Of a stretch of 64,000 bases of DNA, positions 24,463 through 37,481 are shown piece after piece (the first letter of the stretch is position 1; each line of letters begins with the position of its first letter). The position numbers and the translations under genes were made by a program. Location of the stretch: NCBI RefSeq assembly GCF_027594785.1, contig NZ_CP075584.1, positions 558,001 through 622,000 of the forward strand, in the 5' to 3' direction. Below the pieces are notes generated by a model. The model was not told where the DNA came from and searched no databases. It was given only the letters and a program-made list of their open reading frames with translations. This DNA comes from Cryobacterium breve (lineage in GTDB: Bacteria > Actinomycetota > Actinomycetes > Actinomycetales > Microbacteriaceae).

Positions 24463-25921
24463 TTAGATGGCGAAGGCATGGTCGGTCGGTTTGACCGGAG
24501 CAGGTAGTTGTGTCTCACCTTCGAGGAATCGATCGACGGCGGCTGCAGCAGCACGACCTTCAGCGATCGCCCAGACAATGAGGGACTGTCCGCGACCGGC
24601 ATCGCCGGCGACGAACACGCCTTCGTGGCTGGTTTGGTAGTTACCGTCTCTAACGACATTACTCCGCCCATCGAGCGGCACGTGCAGCTGGCTGGTGAGC
24701 TCCGTCGATTCCGGGCCGGTGAATCCGAGTGCGAGGAGTACGAGGTCCGCGGGGATTTCACGTTCCGTACCCGCCTTGGGCACGCGCCGGCCATCGAGGT
24801 ACTCGGTTTCGGCGACGCGGATGGCGCGAACCTCGCCAGCCTCGTTGGAGAGGAACTCGATCGTCGAGGCGAGGTATTCGCGGGTACCGCCCTCTTCGTG
24901 GGCGCTCGAGACCTCGAACAGCGTCGCGTTCATCGGCCACGGCTGGTGTTCGGGCCGTTCGGTGCCCGGCTGCCTGCCGATCGCGAGGTTTGTGACGGAT
25001 GCCGCGAGCTGGCGGTGCGCCGTCCCGATGCAGTCGGCACCGGTGTCTCCACCGCCCAGGACGACGACGTGCTTGCCCTCCGCGGTGATCTGGCTGTCGA
25101 CCGCGTCGCCCGCGCCCGTGCGGTTCTGCTGCACGAGGTATTCCATGGCGAAGTGCACGCCGGGGAGGTCACGCCCGGGGACGGGCAGGTCGCGGGGCAC
25201 GAGCGCGCCGGTCGCAACGACGACGGCGTCGTACCGGGCACGGAGGTCGTCCCAGGTGATGTCGACGCCGATGTTGACGCCGGCCCGGAACCGGGTTCCC
25301 TCCGCCGTCATCTGGGCGAGGCGCAGGTCGAGGTGCTTCTTTTCCATCTTGGAAGTCGGGGATGCCGTAACGGAGCAGGCCGCCGATCCGGTCGTCGCGT
25401 TCGAACACGGCGACGGTGTGGCCGGCACGAGTGAGCTGCTGGGCCGCTGCGAGACCCGCGGGACCAGACCCGACCACGGCGACCGTCTTGCCGGTCAGGC
25501 GCCCCGGCGGCTGCGGCTGCACCCAGCCCTTGGCGAAGGCCTGGTCGATGATCGAGACCTCGACCTGCTTGATCGTCACGGCCGGCTGGCTGATCGCGAG
25601 GACGCACGCCGACTCGCACGGGGCGGGGCAGAGGCGCCCGGTGAACTCGGGGAAGTTGTTCGTGGAGTGCAGGCGCTCGATGGCCTGCCTGCCTTCCTCG
25701 CGCCAGGTCAGGTCGTTCCATTCGGGGATCAGGTTGCCGAGGGGGCAGCCCTGGTGGCAGAACGGAACACCGCAGTCCATGCAGCGGCCGGCCTGGCGTT
25801 TGAGAACGGCGGCGTCTCCCTGTTCGTAGACCTCTTTCCAGTCCATCAGGCGCACGGACACCGGGCGGCGCGGCGGCAGTTCGCGCGCCGTCGTCTTGAG
25901 GAATCCCTTCGGATCAGCCAT
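24463..25921 (-). CDS. gltD: Glutamate synthase small subunit (single-base frameshift)
   Basis: Passes electrons from NADPH to the large subunit for glutamate synthesis. The N-terminal iron-sulfur cysteines are in [20 protein letters not shown]; the FAD site is [18 protein letters not shown]; the NADPH site is [14 protein letters not shown]. The frame breaks at 25348-25355, where one extra base turns [11 protein letters not shown] into another frame; removing it gives 485 residues. The ATG at 25921 overlaps the gltB stop by 8 bases, so it is coupled to gltB. Confidence 0.95.
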
Positions 25922-28900
25922 TGGTAACCTCCAGGATACGGTTCCAGACGATGTCGCCGTCGGGGTCAAGACCCTCGTCGACGGCGCTCTGCCTGGTCGC
26001 CAGGACGGCGGCGTAATCCCGCGGCAGCACCTTGACGAATGTGGACATGGTTGTTTCGAGATCCGCGAGGAGAGCCGCGGCGAGCACGGAATCCGTCTGG
26101 TCACGGTGCTGCTCGAGGAGATCGCTGACGATCGCCCTGTCGGCGCTGCCGAGCGGGAGGAGCGTGAGCTCCCCTGACTCGAGCGCCTGGCTGTTGACGT
26201 CCTCCGTGCGGAGTCCGTACACGTATGCGGTGCCGCCGCTCATGCCCGCACCGAGATTGCGCCCTGTCTGGCCGAGGATCAGGGCGAGCCCACCGGTCAT
26301 GTATTCGAGGGCGTGGTCGCCGACGCCTTCGACGACCGCGGTCGCTCCGGAGTTGCGCACCAGGAACCGTTCGCCGACGATGCCGCGGATGAACATGCTG
26401 CCCTGGGTGGCGCCGTAGCCGATCACGTTGCCGGCGATGACGTTGTCCTCTGCAGAGAAGACGCTCGTGCGATCGGGGCGAACGACGATCTGTCCGCCGG
26501 AGAGACCCTTCCCGACGTAGTCGTTCGAGTCGCCTTCCAGCCTGAGCGTGATCCCGCCAGGCAGGAAGGCCCCGAAGGACTGTCCGGCCGACCCGGTGAG
26601 CGTCACGTCGATCGAGCCGGCCGGAAGGCCGTTCTCGCCGTGACGGATCGTCACCTCGTGGCCGAGCATCGTGCCGACGGCCCGTTCGGTGTTGCGGATC
26701 GGCAGGGCGATCTCGACCCGGCCGCCGTGTTCGAGCACGCTTCCCGCGCGTCGGATCAGTTCGTTGTCGAAGTGCTTGTCGAGTTCGTGTTCCTGGGGCC
26801 GGCCGGACTGTCTCGGCTCGGAGTCCGGGAAGTCCGGTCCGTCGAGGATGGGCGCGAGGTCGAGGCCCGCCGTCTTCCAGTGTTCGAGCGCCCCGTCGAC
26901 ATCGAGGATCTCGTGGTGGCCGACGGCCTCCTGGAGGCTGCGGAAGCCGAGTTCGGCGAGGTACTCGCGTACCTCCTGGGCGATGAACTCGAAGAAGTTC
27001 ACGACGTGGTCCGCCTTGCCGGTGAACCGCTTCCGCAGTTCAGGGTTCTGGGTGGCGACGCCGACCGGACAGGTGTCGAGGTGGCAGACCCGCATCATGA
27101 CGCAGCCCTCGACGATCAGGGGCGCGGTCGCGAAGCCGAACTCCTCCGCTCCGAGCAGGGCGCCGATGATGACGTCCCTGCCGGTCTTGAGCTGGCCGTC
27201 GACCTGCAGGACGACGCGGTCGCGCAGACCGTTGAGCATCAGGGTCTGCTGTGTTTCGGCGAGTCCGAGTTCCCACGGCGTGCCCGCGTGCTTGAGCGAG
27301 TTGAGCGGGCTCGCCCCGGTGCCGCCGTCGTGGCCTGAGATCAGGATGACGTCGGACAGCGCCTTGGCGACGCCGGCGGCGACCGCTCCGATGCCGGACT
27401 GGCTGACGAGCTTCGTGTGGATGCGTGCATCCGGGTTCGCCCGTTTGAGGTCGAAGATGAGCTGTTTGAGGTCTTCGATCGAGTAGATGTCGTGGTGCGG
27501 GGGCGGTGAGATCAGGCCGACACCCGCTGTGGCGTGCCGGGTGCGCGCGATCCAGGGGTACACCTTGGTCGGCGGCAGCTGGCCGCCCTCACCGGGCTTG
27601 GCGCCCTGCGCCAGCTTGATCTGGATGTCGTCCGCGTGCGACAGGTACATGCTCGTCACGCCGAACCGCCCGGACGCGACCTGCTTGACGGCGCTGCGGC
27701 GCTGCGGGTCGATCAGCCGGTCGAGGTCCTCGCCGCCCTCGCCGGTGTTCGACTTGCCGCCGATCCGGTTCATGGCGATCGCGAGGGTTTCGTGGGCCTC
27801 CGGGGAGATCGAGCCGTAGCTCATCGCACCGGTCGCGAAGCGCGTGACGATCGACGCGACGGATTCGACCTCGTCGAGGGGCACGGGGTGCCGCTTGTGC
27901 TTGTCGAAGGTGAACATGCCGCGGAGCGTCATGAGGCTCTCGGCCTGGTCGTCGACGAGCTTGGTGTACTCGCGGAAGATGTCGTAGCGGCCGGTCCTGG
28001 TCGCGTGCTGGAGCCGGAAGATCGTTTCCGGGTTGAACAGGTGCGGCGAACCGTCGCGGCGCCACTGGTACTCGCCGCCGGTGCTGAGGCGTTCGTGGGC
28101 CGTGACCGCCGCGTCCTCCGGATAGGCGGAGGCGTGCCGCGCTTCGTTTTCGGCGGCGATGACGTCGATGCCGATGCCGCCGAGCTTGCTCGTCGTTCCG
28201 GTGAAGTACTGGGCGACGAATCCCTGGCTGAGGCCGACGGCCTCGAAGGTCTGGGCTCCGGCATAGGACGAGACCGTCGAAATGCCCATCTTGGACATGA
28301 TCTTGAGGACGCCCTTGCCGAGGGCCTTGATGACGTTGCGCACGGCCTTCTCGGGTGAGACGTTCGTGATGTACCCGCTGCGGACCAGGTCCTCGCAGGT
28401 CTCCATGGCGAGGTAGGGGTTGACCGCTGAGGCGCCATAGCCGATCAGGAGCGCGACGTGGTGCACCTCGCGCACGTCACCGGCCTCGACGACGATGCCG
28501 ACCTTCATCCGGTTCTCGGTCCGGATCAGGTGGTGGTGCACGGCCGCGATCATCAGGAGCGATGGGATCGGTGCGAGGTCCTTGTTGGAATCGCGGTCGG
28601 AGAGCACGATGAAGCGGGCTCCGGCCTCGATCGCGTCGTCGACTTCGAGGCACATCGCGTCGATGCGGTCGGCGAGGGCGTCCGGACCGTCGTCGAAGCG
28701 GTACAGGCCGCGGATGGTCGAGGTCGTCCGGCTGCCGGGTGCCGGGTCGATGTGCTGGATCTTGGCGAGTTCGTCGTTGTCGATGACCGGGAAGTCCAGG
28801 ACCACCTGGCGGGCGTGTTCCGGTCCGACGGACAGCAGGTTCCGCTCCGGCCCGAGGCCGAGCTTGAGGGAGGTGACGACCTCTTCGCGGATCGAGTCGA

Positions 28901-30492
28901 GCGGCGGGTTGGTCACCTGGGCGAACTGCTGGGTGAAGTAGTCGAAGATCAGCCGGGGCCGGTCGCTCAGCACGGCGATGGGTGTGTCGCTGCCCATGGC
29001 ACCGAGGGGTTCCGCACCGGTGCGCGCCATCGGCGCGAGCAGGATGCGCACTTCTTCCTCGGTGTAGCCGAAGGTGCGCTGGCGGCGCACGACGGATGCC
29101 GGCGGGTGCACGATGTGCTCGCGCTCAGGCAGGTCCTTGAGGTTGATCCGACCGGCGTCGAGCCAGTCTCCCCACGGTTCCTTGGCGGCGAGTTCGGCCT
29201 TGATCTCGTCGTCCTCGATCAGCCGTCCCTCGACGGTGTCGACGAGGAACATCTTGCCGGGGCGGAGCCGGCCCTTGCGGACGACCCGGGCGGGGTCGAT
29301 GTCGAGGACGCCGATCTCGCTCGCGAGCACGACGAGGCCGTCGTCGGTGATCAGGTACCTGCCGGGGCGGAGTCCGTTGCGGTCGAGGGTCGCACCGACG
29401 AGGGAACCGTCTGTGAAGACGATCGCGGCGGGTCCGTCCCACGGCTCCATCAACATCGAGTGGTACTCGTAGAACGCGCGACGTTCCTCGTCGAGCGCGG
29501 TCTGGTTCTCCCAGGCCTCCGGAACCATCATCATGACGGCGTGCGGCAGGGAGCGGCCGGAGAGGCTGAGGAGCTCGACGACCTCGTCGAAGGACGCGGA
29601 GTCGCTGCCGCCAGGGGTGACGATCGGCAGCAGGGGTGCCAGGTCTCCGAGCAGGGAGGATTCGAGCTGGGACTGGCGCGCGCGCATCCAGTTGCGGTTG
29701 CCCTGCACGGTGTTGATCTCGCCGTTGTGGGCGATCATGCGGAACGGCTGCGCGAGCGGCCAGGACGGGAAGGTGTTCGTCGAATACCGGGAGTGCACGA
29801 GCGCGAGCTTCGACACGAAGCGCGGGTCGGACAGGTCCGGGTAGAAGGGCTCGAGCTGGAGGGTCGTGACCATGCCCTTGTAAACCAGGGTGCGGCAGGA
29901 GAGCGACGCGAAGTACGTCTCGAGCTCCCGCTCCGCGCGCTTCCGGAGGCGAACCGTCTGGCGGTCGAGCGCGATGTCGGCGAGGCGCTCTCCGTCGTCG
30001 TCGATGCGCGTGCTCTGGACGAAGAGCTGCTGGATGGCGGGCATGGCCGCCCTCGCGAGGTTCCCGACCTCGTCTGGACGCACGGGGACCTCGCGCCAGC
30101 CGAGGATCTCGAGGCACTCCTCCTGGGCGATCCGGCCGATCTGGCGTTTCACGGCGCTGCGTTCGGTCGGGTCTGTCGGGAGGAACACGTTGCCGACCGC
30201 GTAGCGTCCGGCGCCGGGAAGCTCGAATTCGACGACCTCACTCAGGAAGTCGTGCGGGATCTGGGTGATGATGCCTGCACCGTCGCCGGTGCCGGCGTCG
30301 GAACCGACCGCGCCGCGGTGTTCGAGGTTGCGGAGGGCGTCGAGGGCGATCGTGATGATGTCGTGCCCGGCGGTTCCGCGGAGTGTCGCGACCATGGCGA
30401 GCCCACAGGCGTCCCGTTCGTCGGCAGGGGTTGTACAGCCCCTGGGGCTGGGGAACGGTGCTGAAGCGGGAAAAGAGGGGTGACTGCGGCAT
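25914..30492 (-). CDS. gltB: Glutamate synthase large subunit (single-base frameshift near the N-terminus)
   Basis: Makes glutamate from glutamine and 2-oxoglutarate. The true start is the ATG at 30492 ([20 protein letters not shown]). At 30427-30430 a run of four Gs has one base too many; correcting it gives [19 protein letters not shown], restoring the catalytic cysteine of the amidotransferase domain. A shorter in-frame start at 30395 would lack that cysteine and is rejected. The iron-sulfur motif [17 protein letters not shown]-domain motifs and the C-terminal GXGXG-type barrel are intact; corrected length is 1525 residues. Transcribed with gltD. Confidence 0.96.
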
Positions 30493-30616
30493 GGGACCGT
30501 CCTCAGAGGTAGCTGGCAAGTGGGGACGACGCTGGCCCGCGGGGGTGGAGATCATCTGCGTACAGTGGGCGCCGACCCGTCGTACCGGGAGGGAGGCGGG
30601 AGCCGGGTGTACGGTC

Positions 30617-31600
30617 TCAGGCCTGGAGGCGCGGGTTGCTGGTGCTTGTGGCTGCAACGTCGCCCGATGCGGCGGGTTCGACGGCCTCATCACCGTGGTC
30701 CTCGAAATCCGTATCAAACTCTTCAGATTCTACCTCAGGCACGGGGCGCTTCCATTCCCGACCTGTGCGATACACGCTGACTTCGAGTCCGGGGTGCCTG
30801 CGGCCCTGCACGACGATCAGGATGATGCCGAGGACCACGGCGATGATCGCGGCCCAGACGTTGGTGCGGATGCCGAAGAAGATCTCGCTCGGGTCGATGC
30901 GGATCGACTCGAAGAAGGTGCGGCCGAGGCCGTACCAGACCAGGTAGACGCCGAAGGCGCGTCCCCAGCGGAGCGTGATCCGGCGTTCGATCAGGAGGAT
31001 GAGGATGACGCCGATCGTGTTCCAGATCATCTCGTAGAGGAAGGTCGGGTGGAACAGGGTGCCTGCCGGCAGCCCGACGGGGAATGCCGCGTTCGTCGAC
31101 GGCACCTCGAGCCCCCAGGGCAGGGTCGTCGGCAGGCCGAACAGTTCGGTGTTGAACCAGTTGCCGAGGCGTCCCATGGCCTGGGCGATGAGCATTCCGG
31201 GGGCGAGGGCGTCCGCGAAGGACCAGAATTTCACCCCGGAGATCCGGCAGCCGATGTATGCGCCGACGGCTCCGCCGATGAGCGCTCCGAAGATGGCGTT
31301 TCCGCCGTTCCAGATTGCGAAGACTTCCCAGGGGTTCGCACCGGCGAAGAAGTAGTCGGCGGGGTGGGTGAGTACGTGGTACGCCCTGGCGCCGACGATG
31401 CCGAGCGGAACGGCCCAGAGGATGATGTCGAGTACGACTCCCGGCTCGCCGCCGCGGTTGCTGAGGCGCCTGCTCGTCATGACCGTCGCCGCGATGATGC
31501 CGGCCAGGATGCACAACGCGTACGCGTGCACCCGGAACATGCCGAGGTCGAAGTAGCTCCACTCGGGGCCTGGGCTCGGAATGCTCAGCAGAAAAGACAC
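30617..31600 (-). CDS. lgt: Prolipoprotein diacylglyceryl transferase
   Basis: A 327-residue membrane enzyme that attaches diacylglycerol to the lipobox cysteine of prolipoproteins. The Lgt signature GRLGNWFNTELFGLPT and the catalytic region with RAYHVLTHP are present, plus seven membrane segments. The tail after about residue 275 is acidic and Glu/Asp/Ser-rich, as often in actinobacteria. It lies 73 bp past trpA. The 124-bp gap to gltB (30493-30616) holds no recognised gene. Confidence 0.95.
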   Translation of the reverse strand: MSFLLSIPSPGPEWSYFDLGMFRVHAYALCILAGIIAATVMTSRRLSNRGGEPGVVLDIILWAVPLGIVGARAYHVLTHPADYFFAGANPWEVFAIWNGGNAIFGALIGGAVGAYIGCRISGVKFWSFADALAPGMLIAQAMGRLGNWFNTELFGLPTTLPWGLEVPSTNAAFPVGLPAGTLFHPTFLYEMIWNTIGVILILLIERRITLRWGRAFGVYLVWYGLGRTFFESIRIDPSEIFFGIRTNVWAAIIAVVLGIILIVVQGRRHPGLEVSVYRTGREWKRPVPEVESEEFDTDFEDHGDEAVEPAASGDVAATSTSNPRLQA

Positions 31601-31673
31601 CTGGGTATTACCTTTCGTAGCGGGGAAGCGTGGGAGCTCGCCTCGGTCAACTTACCCTAAACGGGCGCACGCC

Positions 31674-32512
31674 CTAAACGGCGGCGCGGATCCCGGTCGC
31701 CCCGGCGGCGAGCCGGGCAGCGAGCTCCCCGAGTGCGGGAACTCCCCCGTCGGACAGAGCCTTGACCAGCGCGGAACCGACGATTGCGCCGTCCGCATAG
31801 CCGAGGATTTCGCGCACCTGCTCCGGCGTCGAGATCCCGAGGCCGACGCACGCGCTCGTCGCGCCGGCGAGGCGCAGCCGGTCGATCAGGATGCGGGCGG
31901 CGGAGTCGACGTCTGAACGCGCCCCGGTGATACCCATGGTGGAGACGGCATACACGAAACCCCGGCTGACCTCGACGGCGTGGGCGAGCCTGGCGTCCGA
32001 GGACGACGGCGCTGCGAGGAAGACCCGGTCGAGCCCGGTGCGCTCGCTCGCGGCGAACCAGTCCGCGGCGTCATCGGGGATGAGGTCGGGGGTGATCAGG
32101 CCTGCGCCGCCCGCGGCGAGCAGGTCCTCGGCGAAGCGGTCGACCCCGTACTGCAGGATCGGGTTCCAGTAGGTCATCACGAGGACAGGGGCGTCGACGC
32201 GGGCCGTGATGGCCGCGACGGCTTCGATGCCGTCACGCAGCCGGAACCCGTTCGCGAGCGCCTGCTGGGTCGCAGCCTGAATCACGGGGCCGTCCATCAC
32301 GGGATCGGAGTACGGCAGCCCGAGCTCGATGATGTCGACACCGTTCTCGGCGAGGGCCACCGCGGCCTCGATGCTCTCCGCGAGGGTCGGGAATCCCACG
32401 GGAAGGTAGCCGATCAGGGCGCCGCCACCCTCGGCCCTGCGGCGGGCGATCGTCGCCTCGACCCGGCTCGTGCGGTTGGGTGTCACGGTTGTGGTGGTGT
32501 TCGTCGTTGCGG

Positions 32513-32516
<4 letters not shown>
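31674..32516 (-). CDS. trpA: Tryptophan synthase alpha chain
   Basis: A 280-residue TIM barrel producing indole from indole-3-glycerol phosphate. Conserved stretches include [16 protein letters not shown], the catalytic region [18 protein letters not shown], and [14 protein letters not shown]. The N-terminus has an extra Thr-rich segment ([12 protein letters not shown]). It overlaps the trpB stop by ATGA, in line with a coupled alpha2beta2 enzyme. Confidence 0.96.
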
Positions 32517-33731
<1,215 letters not shown>

Positions 33732-34503
33732 TTAAAACCGCCAGAAATTCGGTAAGGGTGAGGATGGGATCGTTCGTGACGAGCGCTTCGCCGACAAGGA
33801 CGACGTCGGCGCCGGCGGCACGGTAGTGGGCGACGTCCGCGGCCGTCTTGACCGCTGATTCGGCGACGCGGACGACGCCGGAGGGGATGCGGTCGGCGAG
33901 GCGGCCGAAGAGCTCCTGGTCGAGCTGGAACGTCGACAGGTCGCGGGCGTTGACCCCGACGAGGCTCGCACCGACGTCGAGTGCGCGGTCGACCTCTTCG
34001 GCACTGTGGGTCTCGACGAGAGCCGTCATGCCGAGTTCGCGCACGAGGGCCTGAAGGGATCCCAGGGTGGCCTGGTCGAGCGCGGCGACGATGAGGAGCA
34101 CGAGGTCGGCTCCTGCGGCCCTCGCTTCGAGGACCTGGTACGGCTCGCCGATGAAGTCCTTCCGGAGCACGGGGACGGACACGGCGGCGCGCACCTGTTC
34201 GAGGTCGGCGAGGGACCCGAGGAACCGGCGTCCTTCGGTGAGCACGCTGATGGCGCTCGCCCCACCGAACTCGTAGGAGACGGCGAGGGCCGCCGGATCG
34301 GAGATTTCGGCGAGGGTGCCACGGGACGGACTCGCCCGCTTCACCTCCGCGATGATCTTCACCCTCTCGGCCGGTGTGAGGGCGTGCAGGGCGTCTATGG
34401 CGGGGGAGCGATCGAGGGCCGCCGATTCAACGGCGGCATACGGGCGGGTCAGGCGCCGTTCTGCGGCGTCGGACAGTGCCCCGGCGAGGAGTTCGGAAAG
34501 CAC
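33732..34503 (-). CDS. trpC: Indole-3-glycerol phosphate synthase
   Basis: A barrel enzyme acting before tryptophan synthase. KIIAEVKRASPSRG, VLRKDFIGEPYQVLEARAAG and LVGVNARDLSTFQLD are canonical. The start is a GTG at 34503. The frame as given has no stop at the expected place and runs into trpB; a run of four As at 33734-33737 with one base fewer would give LTEFLAV and a TAA directly before the trpB ATG (256 residues). I take that as the intended end. The 34508-34510 stop of the neighbouring small gene is 4 bp upstream. Confidence 0.92.
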
Positions 34504-34507
34504 TCGG

Positions 34508-34735
34508 CTAATGACTCTCGTGCGGCGCGGCGTCGGCGACGCCGTAGCCCAGCCGGCTCAGAACGAAGCCGACGATGGGGCCGAGGACGAGGAGCACCGC
34601 AGAGGCCCACACCAGCCATGGCACGTTGAGGAAGAAAGCGACGGTGCCGATCGTGATCGCAACGAGCATGACGACGACGGCCGTCCAGGCCGCGATCGAG
34701 TGGCCTTCGCCTGGGTCTACCGACTCGAAGCTCAT
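34508..34735 (-). CDS. DUF6704-type small membrane protein of the Trp region
   Basis: A 75-residue protein with two predicted membrane helices (about 15-38 and 42-65) and the N-terminal motif GEGHSIAAW, similar to the HGxxPAAW signature of a small actinobacterial family seen beside trp genes. The ATG at 34735 is chosen because the conserved motif follows it directly; the longer frame upstream is unlike the family. Function unknown. Confidence 0.78.
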   Translation of the reverse strand: MSFESVDPGEGHSIAAWTAVVVMLVAITIGTVAFFLNVPWLVWASAVLLVLGPIVGFVLSRLGYGVADAAPHESH

Positions 34736-34840
34736 GGTTCTCCTTTTGGGCGTCAACTGCGTACGGAGGGGCGTCCTCTGCGAACGCGTGGAATGTGGGT
34801 CCTGGTGCTGCTCAAGTCTAGCGGCGGCGTCGATCACAGG

Positions 34841-35506
34841 TCACCGGTCACCGGCCGTATCGGTGGGGTCGTCGCCGCGGGTCAGCCCGTCCCAGGTGAT
34901 GACGGCATCCTCGCGATCGTCCGCACCCGCCGTCGTGCCGGGGGCGACGGCCGCTGCACCGAGGGCGCCGGGGGCACCGTCTGCGGACTCGAAACGCACG
35001 GCCTGGTATCTGCTCGTCGTGCCGGGCCAGCGGGGACCCGTCACGAGGATGCCGACACCGGCGGCGACCATCACGACGCCGGCCGCGAAACCGGCGAAGG
35101 CCCAGGGCGTCAGGGCCGCAGCCGTCACGCCGTCCTGGATCGAGGCGTTGCCGGCGATGCCGGTCGCCTTGGTGATGGCGGCCGCGCTCGCGGCCGCGGG
35201 GTTTCCGATGGCGAGGCCGGCGCCGAGCGAGACCGAGAAGCCGAGCAGCACCTCGAGCGCGCCGAGCACCACCCGGATCACGGGGCCCGCGATCGTGAGC
35301 GCGCCGGCAAGGGCGATGCCGGCCAGGGAGAGGGCGCTCAGCGCGCCCGCGGCAGTCGAACCGCTGATCGGGAGCTGGACGGTCGAGGATCCCTGCACGA
35401 CGCGCACGTCGACCCAGACCTGGCTCCAGGCGAGGAGTGCGAGTCCGCTGGCGGCGATCACGAGGAGCACCAGCCGGAGCTTGAGGGTGCGGCCGGTTCG
35501 CTTCAC
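34841..35506 (-). CDS. Trp-region conserved membrane protein (TIGR02234 type)
   Basis: A 221-residue membrane protein with four hydrophobic segments. The first is followed by LLAWSQVWVDVRVVQG, and the region near the end reads SRYQAVRFESADG, both characteristic of the actinobacterial Trp-region conserved membrane family. Starts with GTG directly after the trpE TAG, so it is probably co-transcribed. Its role is not known; position alone suggests a link to tryptophan metabolism. Confidence 0.85.
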   Translation of the reverse strand: MKRTGRTLKLRLVLLVIAASGLALLAWSQVWVDVRVVQGSSTVQLPISGSTAAGALSALSLAGIALAGALTIAGPVIRVVLGALEVLLGFSVSLGAGLAIGNPAAASAAAITKATGIAGNASIQDGVTAAALTPWAFAGFAAGVVMVAAGVGILVTGPRWPGTTSRYQAVRFESADGAPGALGAAAVAPGTTAGADDREDAVITWDGLTRGDDPTDTAGDR

Positions 35507-37083
35507 CTAGTGCACCCGCTTCATGGCGTTGGCGATCGCCACGGCGCGCAGCGGCGCCGTGGCCTTGTTGACCGATTCCTGGAACTCACTCGCGGGATCG
35601 GAGTCCGCGACGAGGCCTCCCCCGGCCTGCACCCTGGCGACGCCGTTGCTGATCGTCGCCGTACGGATGGCAATGGCCAGGTCGGCGTCTCCGGCAAACC
35701 CGAAGTAGCCGACCACGCCCCCGTAGACACCGCGCTGGGTGGGTTCGAGGTCGTCGATGATTTCAAGCGCCCGTGGCTTCGGGGCCCCGGACAGCGTTCC
35801 GGCGGGAAAGGTCGCCCGGAACACGTCGATGGCCGTCTTCCGAGGCAGCAGGTTGCCCTCGACGGAGGAGACGAGGTGCATGATGTGGCTGGAAGCGTTC
35901 GATGCGCTTGAACTCGGTGACCTCGACGGAGCCGGGTGCGCAGACCTTGAGCAGGTCGTTCCTCGCGAGGTCGACGAGCATCAGGTGTTCAGCACCCTCC
36001 TTGGGGTCCCCGGCGAGCTCGGTCTCGAAGTCGGCGTCCTGCTCCGGGGTTGCGCCGCGCGGCTTGGATCCGGCGATCGGGTGGGTGAACACGCGTCCGT
36101 TCTGCACCTTGACGAGGGCCTCAGGGGAGGATCCGACGATCCAGTACGGCTCCCCCGCGGCGGATTCGAGGCCGAGCAGATACATGTACGGGCTGGGGTT
36201 GAGGCTGCGAAGCACCCGGTAGACGTCGATCGGGTCCGCGGTGCAGTCCTGGTCGAAACGCTGGGAGATGACGACCTGGAAGATGTCCCCATCGACGATG
36301 TGCTGCTTGGCGGTGTCGACGGAGGCGAGGAAGTCGTCGCGGGTGGTCCTGGCGCGCATGGTCGCGGGGGCCGACATGTCGACCTCGGCGAGCCAGGCCT
36401 CCGCGGGCACGGCGAGCCGGGCCTGCATCGAATCGAGCCTGGCCTGGGCGCTCGCCCACAGGGTGTCTGCGGCATCGATCCCGTCGTTCAGGACGTTGGC
36501 GATCAGCTGGACGGTGCCGAACTTGTGGTCGATCGCGACGAGGTCGGCCACGAAGCTGAAGGCCTGGCCGGGTACGTCGTAGTCGGCGGTGGGCTGGTTG
36601 GGCAGCCGCTCCAGCTGGCGAACGGCCTCCCAGCCGATGAAGCCGACGAGACCACCGGTCAGGGGCGGGTGCTCGGGGAGCCGGGGAGTCTGCCAGCGGG
36701 CGTACAGGGTGGCGAGGGGCCTCGAGCGGCGGCTGGGCCGCCGCAGGGCCGAGGACGCGTGCGGCGTCGACGCCGTACGGGATCCACCGGGTTTCCGAAC
36801 CCTCCTGGGTGAGGACGCCGAACGAAGACACCCCGACGAAGGAGAACCGGGACCAGATCCCGCCCTGTTCCGCCGATTCGAGCAGGAAGCTGCCCGGCTG
36901 CCCGGCCGCGAGCTTGCGGTAGATGCCGACGGGGGTCTCACCGTCGGCGAAGAGTTCGCGAATCACGGGGATGACGCGGTGCCCGGCCACGAGCTCGTCG
37001 AACTGCGCCGCCGTCGTCGTGCCTGCCGTTGTGGTACCAGCGGTTGTCGTGCCTGCCGTCGTCGTGGGGGCATCCGTCGTCAT
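35507..37083 (-). CDS. trpE: Anthranilate synthase component I (two single-base frameshifts)
   Basis: Converts chorismate to anthranilate with glutamine from TrpG, which is not here. The feedback motif FLLESAEQG is present, indicating tryptophan inhibition, and the catalytic core contains [16 protein letters not shown] and [16 protein letters not shown]. The frame breaks at 36715-36725 (one extra base around GGGGCCTCGAG, correct reading [14 protein letters not shown]) and at 35890-35895 (one extra base, correct reading [17 protein letters not shown]). Corrected length is 524. The N-terminus carries a TTTAG repeat ahead of the conserved start. Its ATG overlaps the hisI stop. Confidence 0.94.
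37006..37065 (-). repeat. 15-bp repeat, four units, in the trpE N-terminus
   Basis: Residues 7-26 read TTTAG three times and then TTTAA. The units are degenerate in third positions, so selection on the peptide or an old duplication is likely. The segment precedes the conserved domain and is absent from typical TrpE. Confidence 0.85.
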
Positions 37084-37481
37084 GCGTGTTCTCCGTCCGG
37101 GGCGTCGGGGGTGGCAGCGGGCGTTACGCCGTGGGCGACGTCGATGTCCCGCCCGTCGAAGCACGTGCGGGTTCCGGTGTGGCAGGCGCCGCCCACCTGG
37201 TCGACCTGCACGAGCAGGGTGTCTGAGTCACAGTCGAACGCGGCGCCGTGCACGTACTGGGCGTGCCCGGACGTGTCACCCTTGCGCCAGTATTCCTGGC
37301 GCGAGCGCGACCAGAACGTCACGCGGCCCTCTGAGAAGGTCCGCCGGAGGGCTTCCTCGTCCATCCAGCCGAGCATGAGCACCTCACGGGTGTCCCACTG
37401 CTGGATCACGGCGGGCAGGAGGCCGTCCGCATTGAAGACGGCGCACCCGAGGGCGTCCTCCATGGTCTGCAGGGGTGTCAT
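37080..37481 (-). CDS. hisI: Phosphoribosyl-AMP cyclohydrolase
   Basis: A 133-residue histidine-pathway hydrolase. [37 protein letters not shown] and the metal-binding [16 protein letters not shown] are canonical, including the conserved cysteines. The ATG at 37481 overlaps the hisF TGA, and the stop overlaps the trpE ATG, so histidine and tryptophan genes form one continuous operon here. Confidence 0.96.
   Translation of the reverse strand: MTPLQTMEDALGCAVFNADGLLPAVIQQWDTREVLMLGWMDEEALRRTFSEGRVTFWSRSRQEYWRKGDTSGHAQYVHGAAFDCDSDTLLVQVDQVGGACHTGTRTCFDGRDIDVAHGVTPAATPDAPDGEHA

Noticed and set aside
21525-24494. Plus-strand frame of 989 codons across nnrE, the hydrolase and pyk
   Set aside because: It is antisense to well-supported genes, has biased composition typical of GC-rich shadows and no recognisable domain.
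28458-30464. Plus-strand frame of 668 codons opposite gltB
   Set aside because: Antisense shadow of a conserved gene; no family features or ribosome site.
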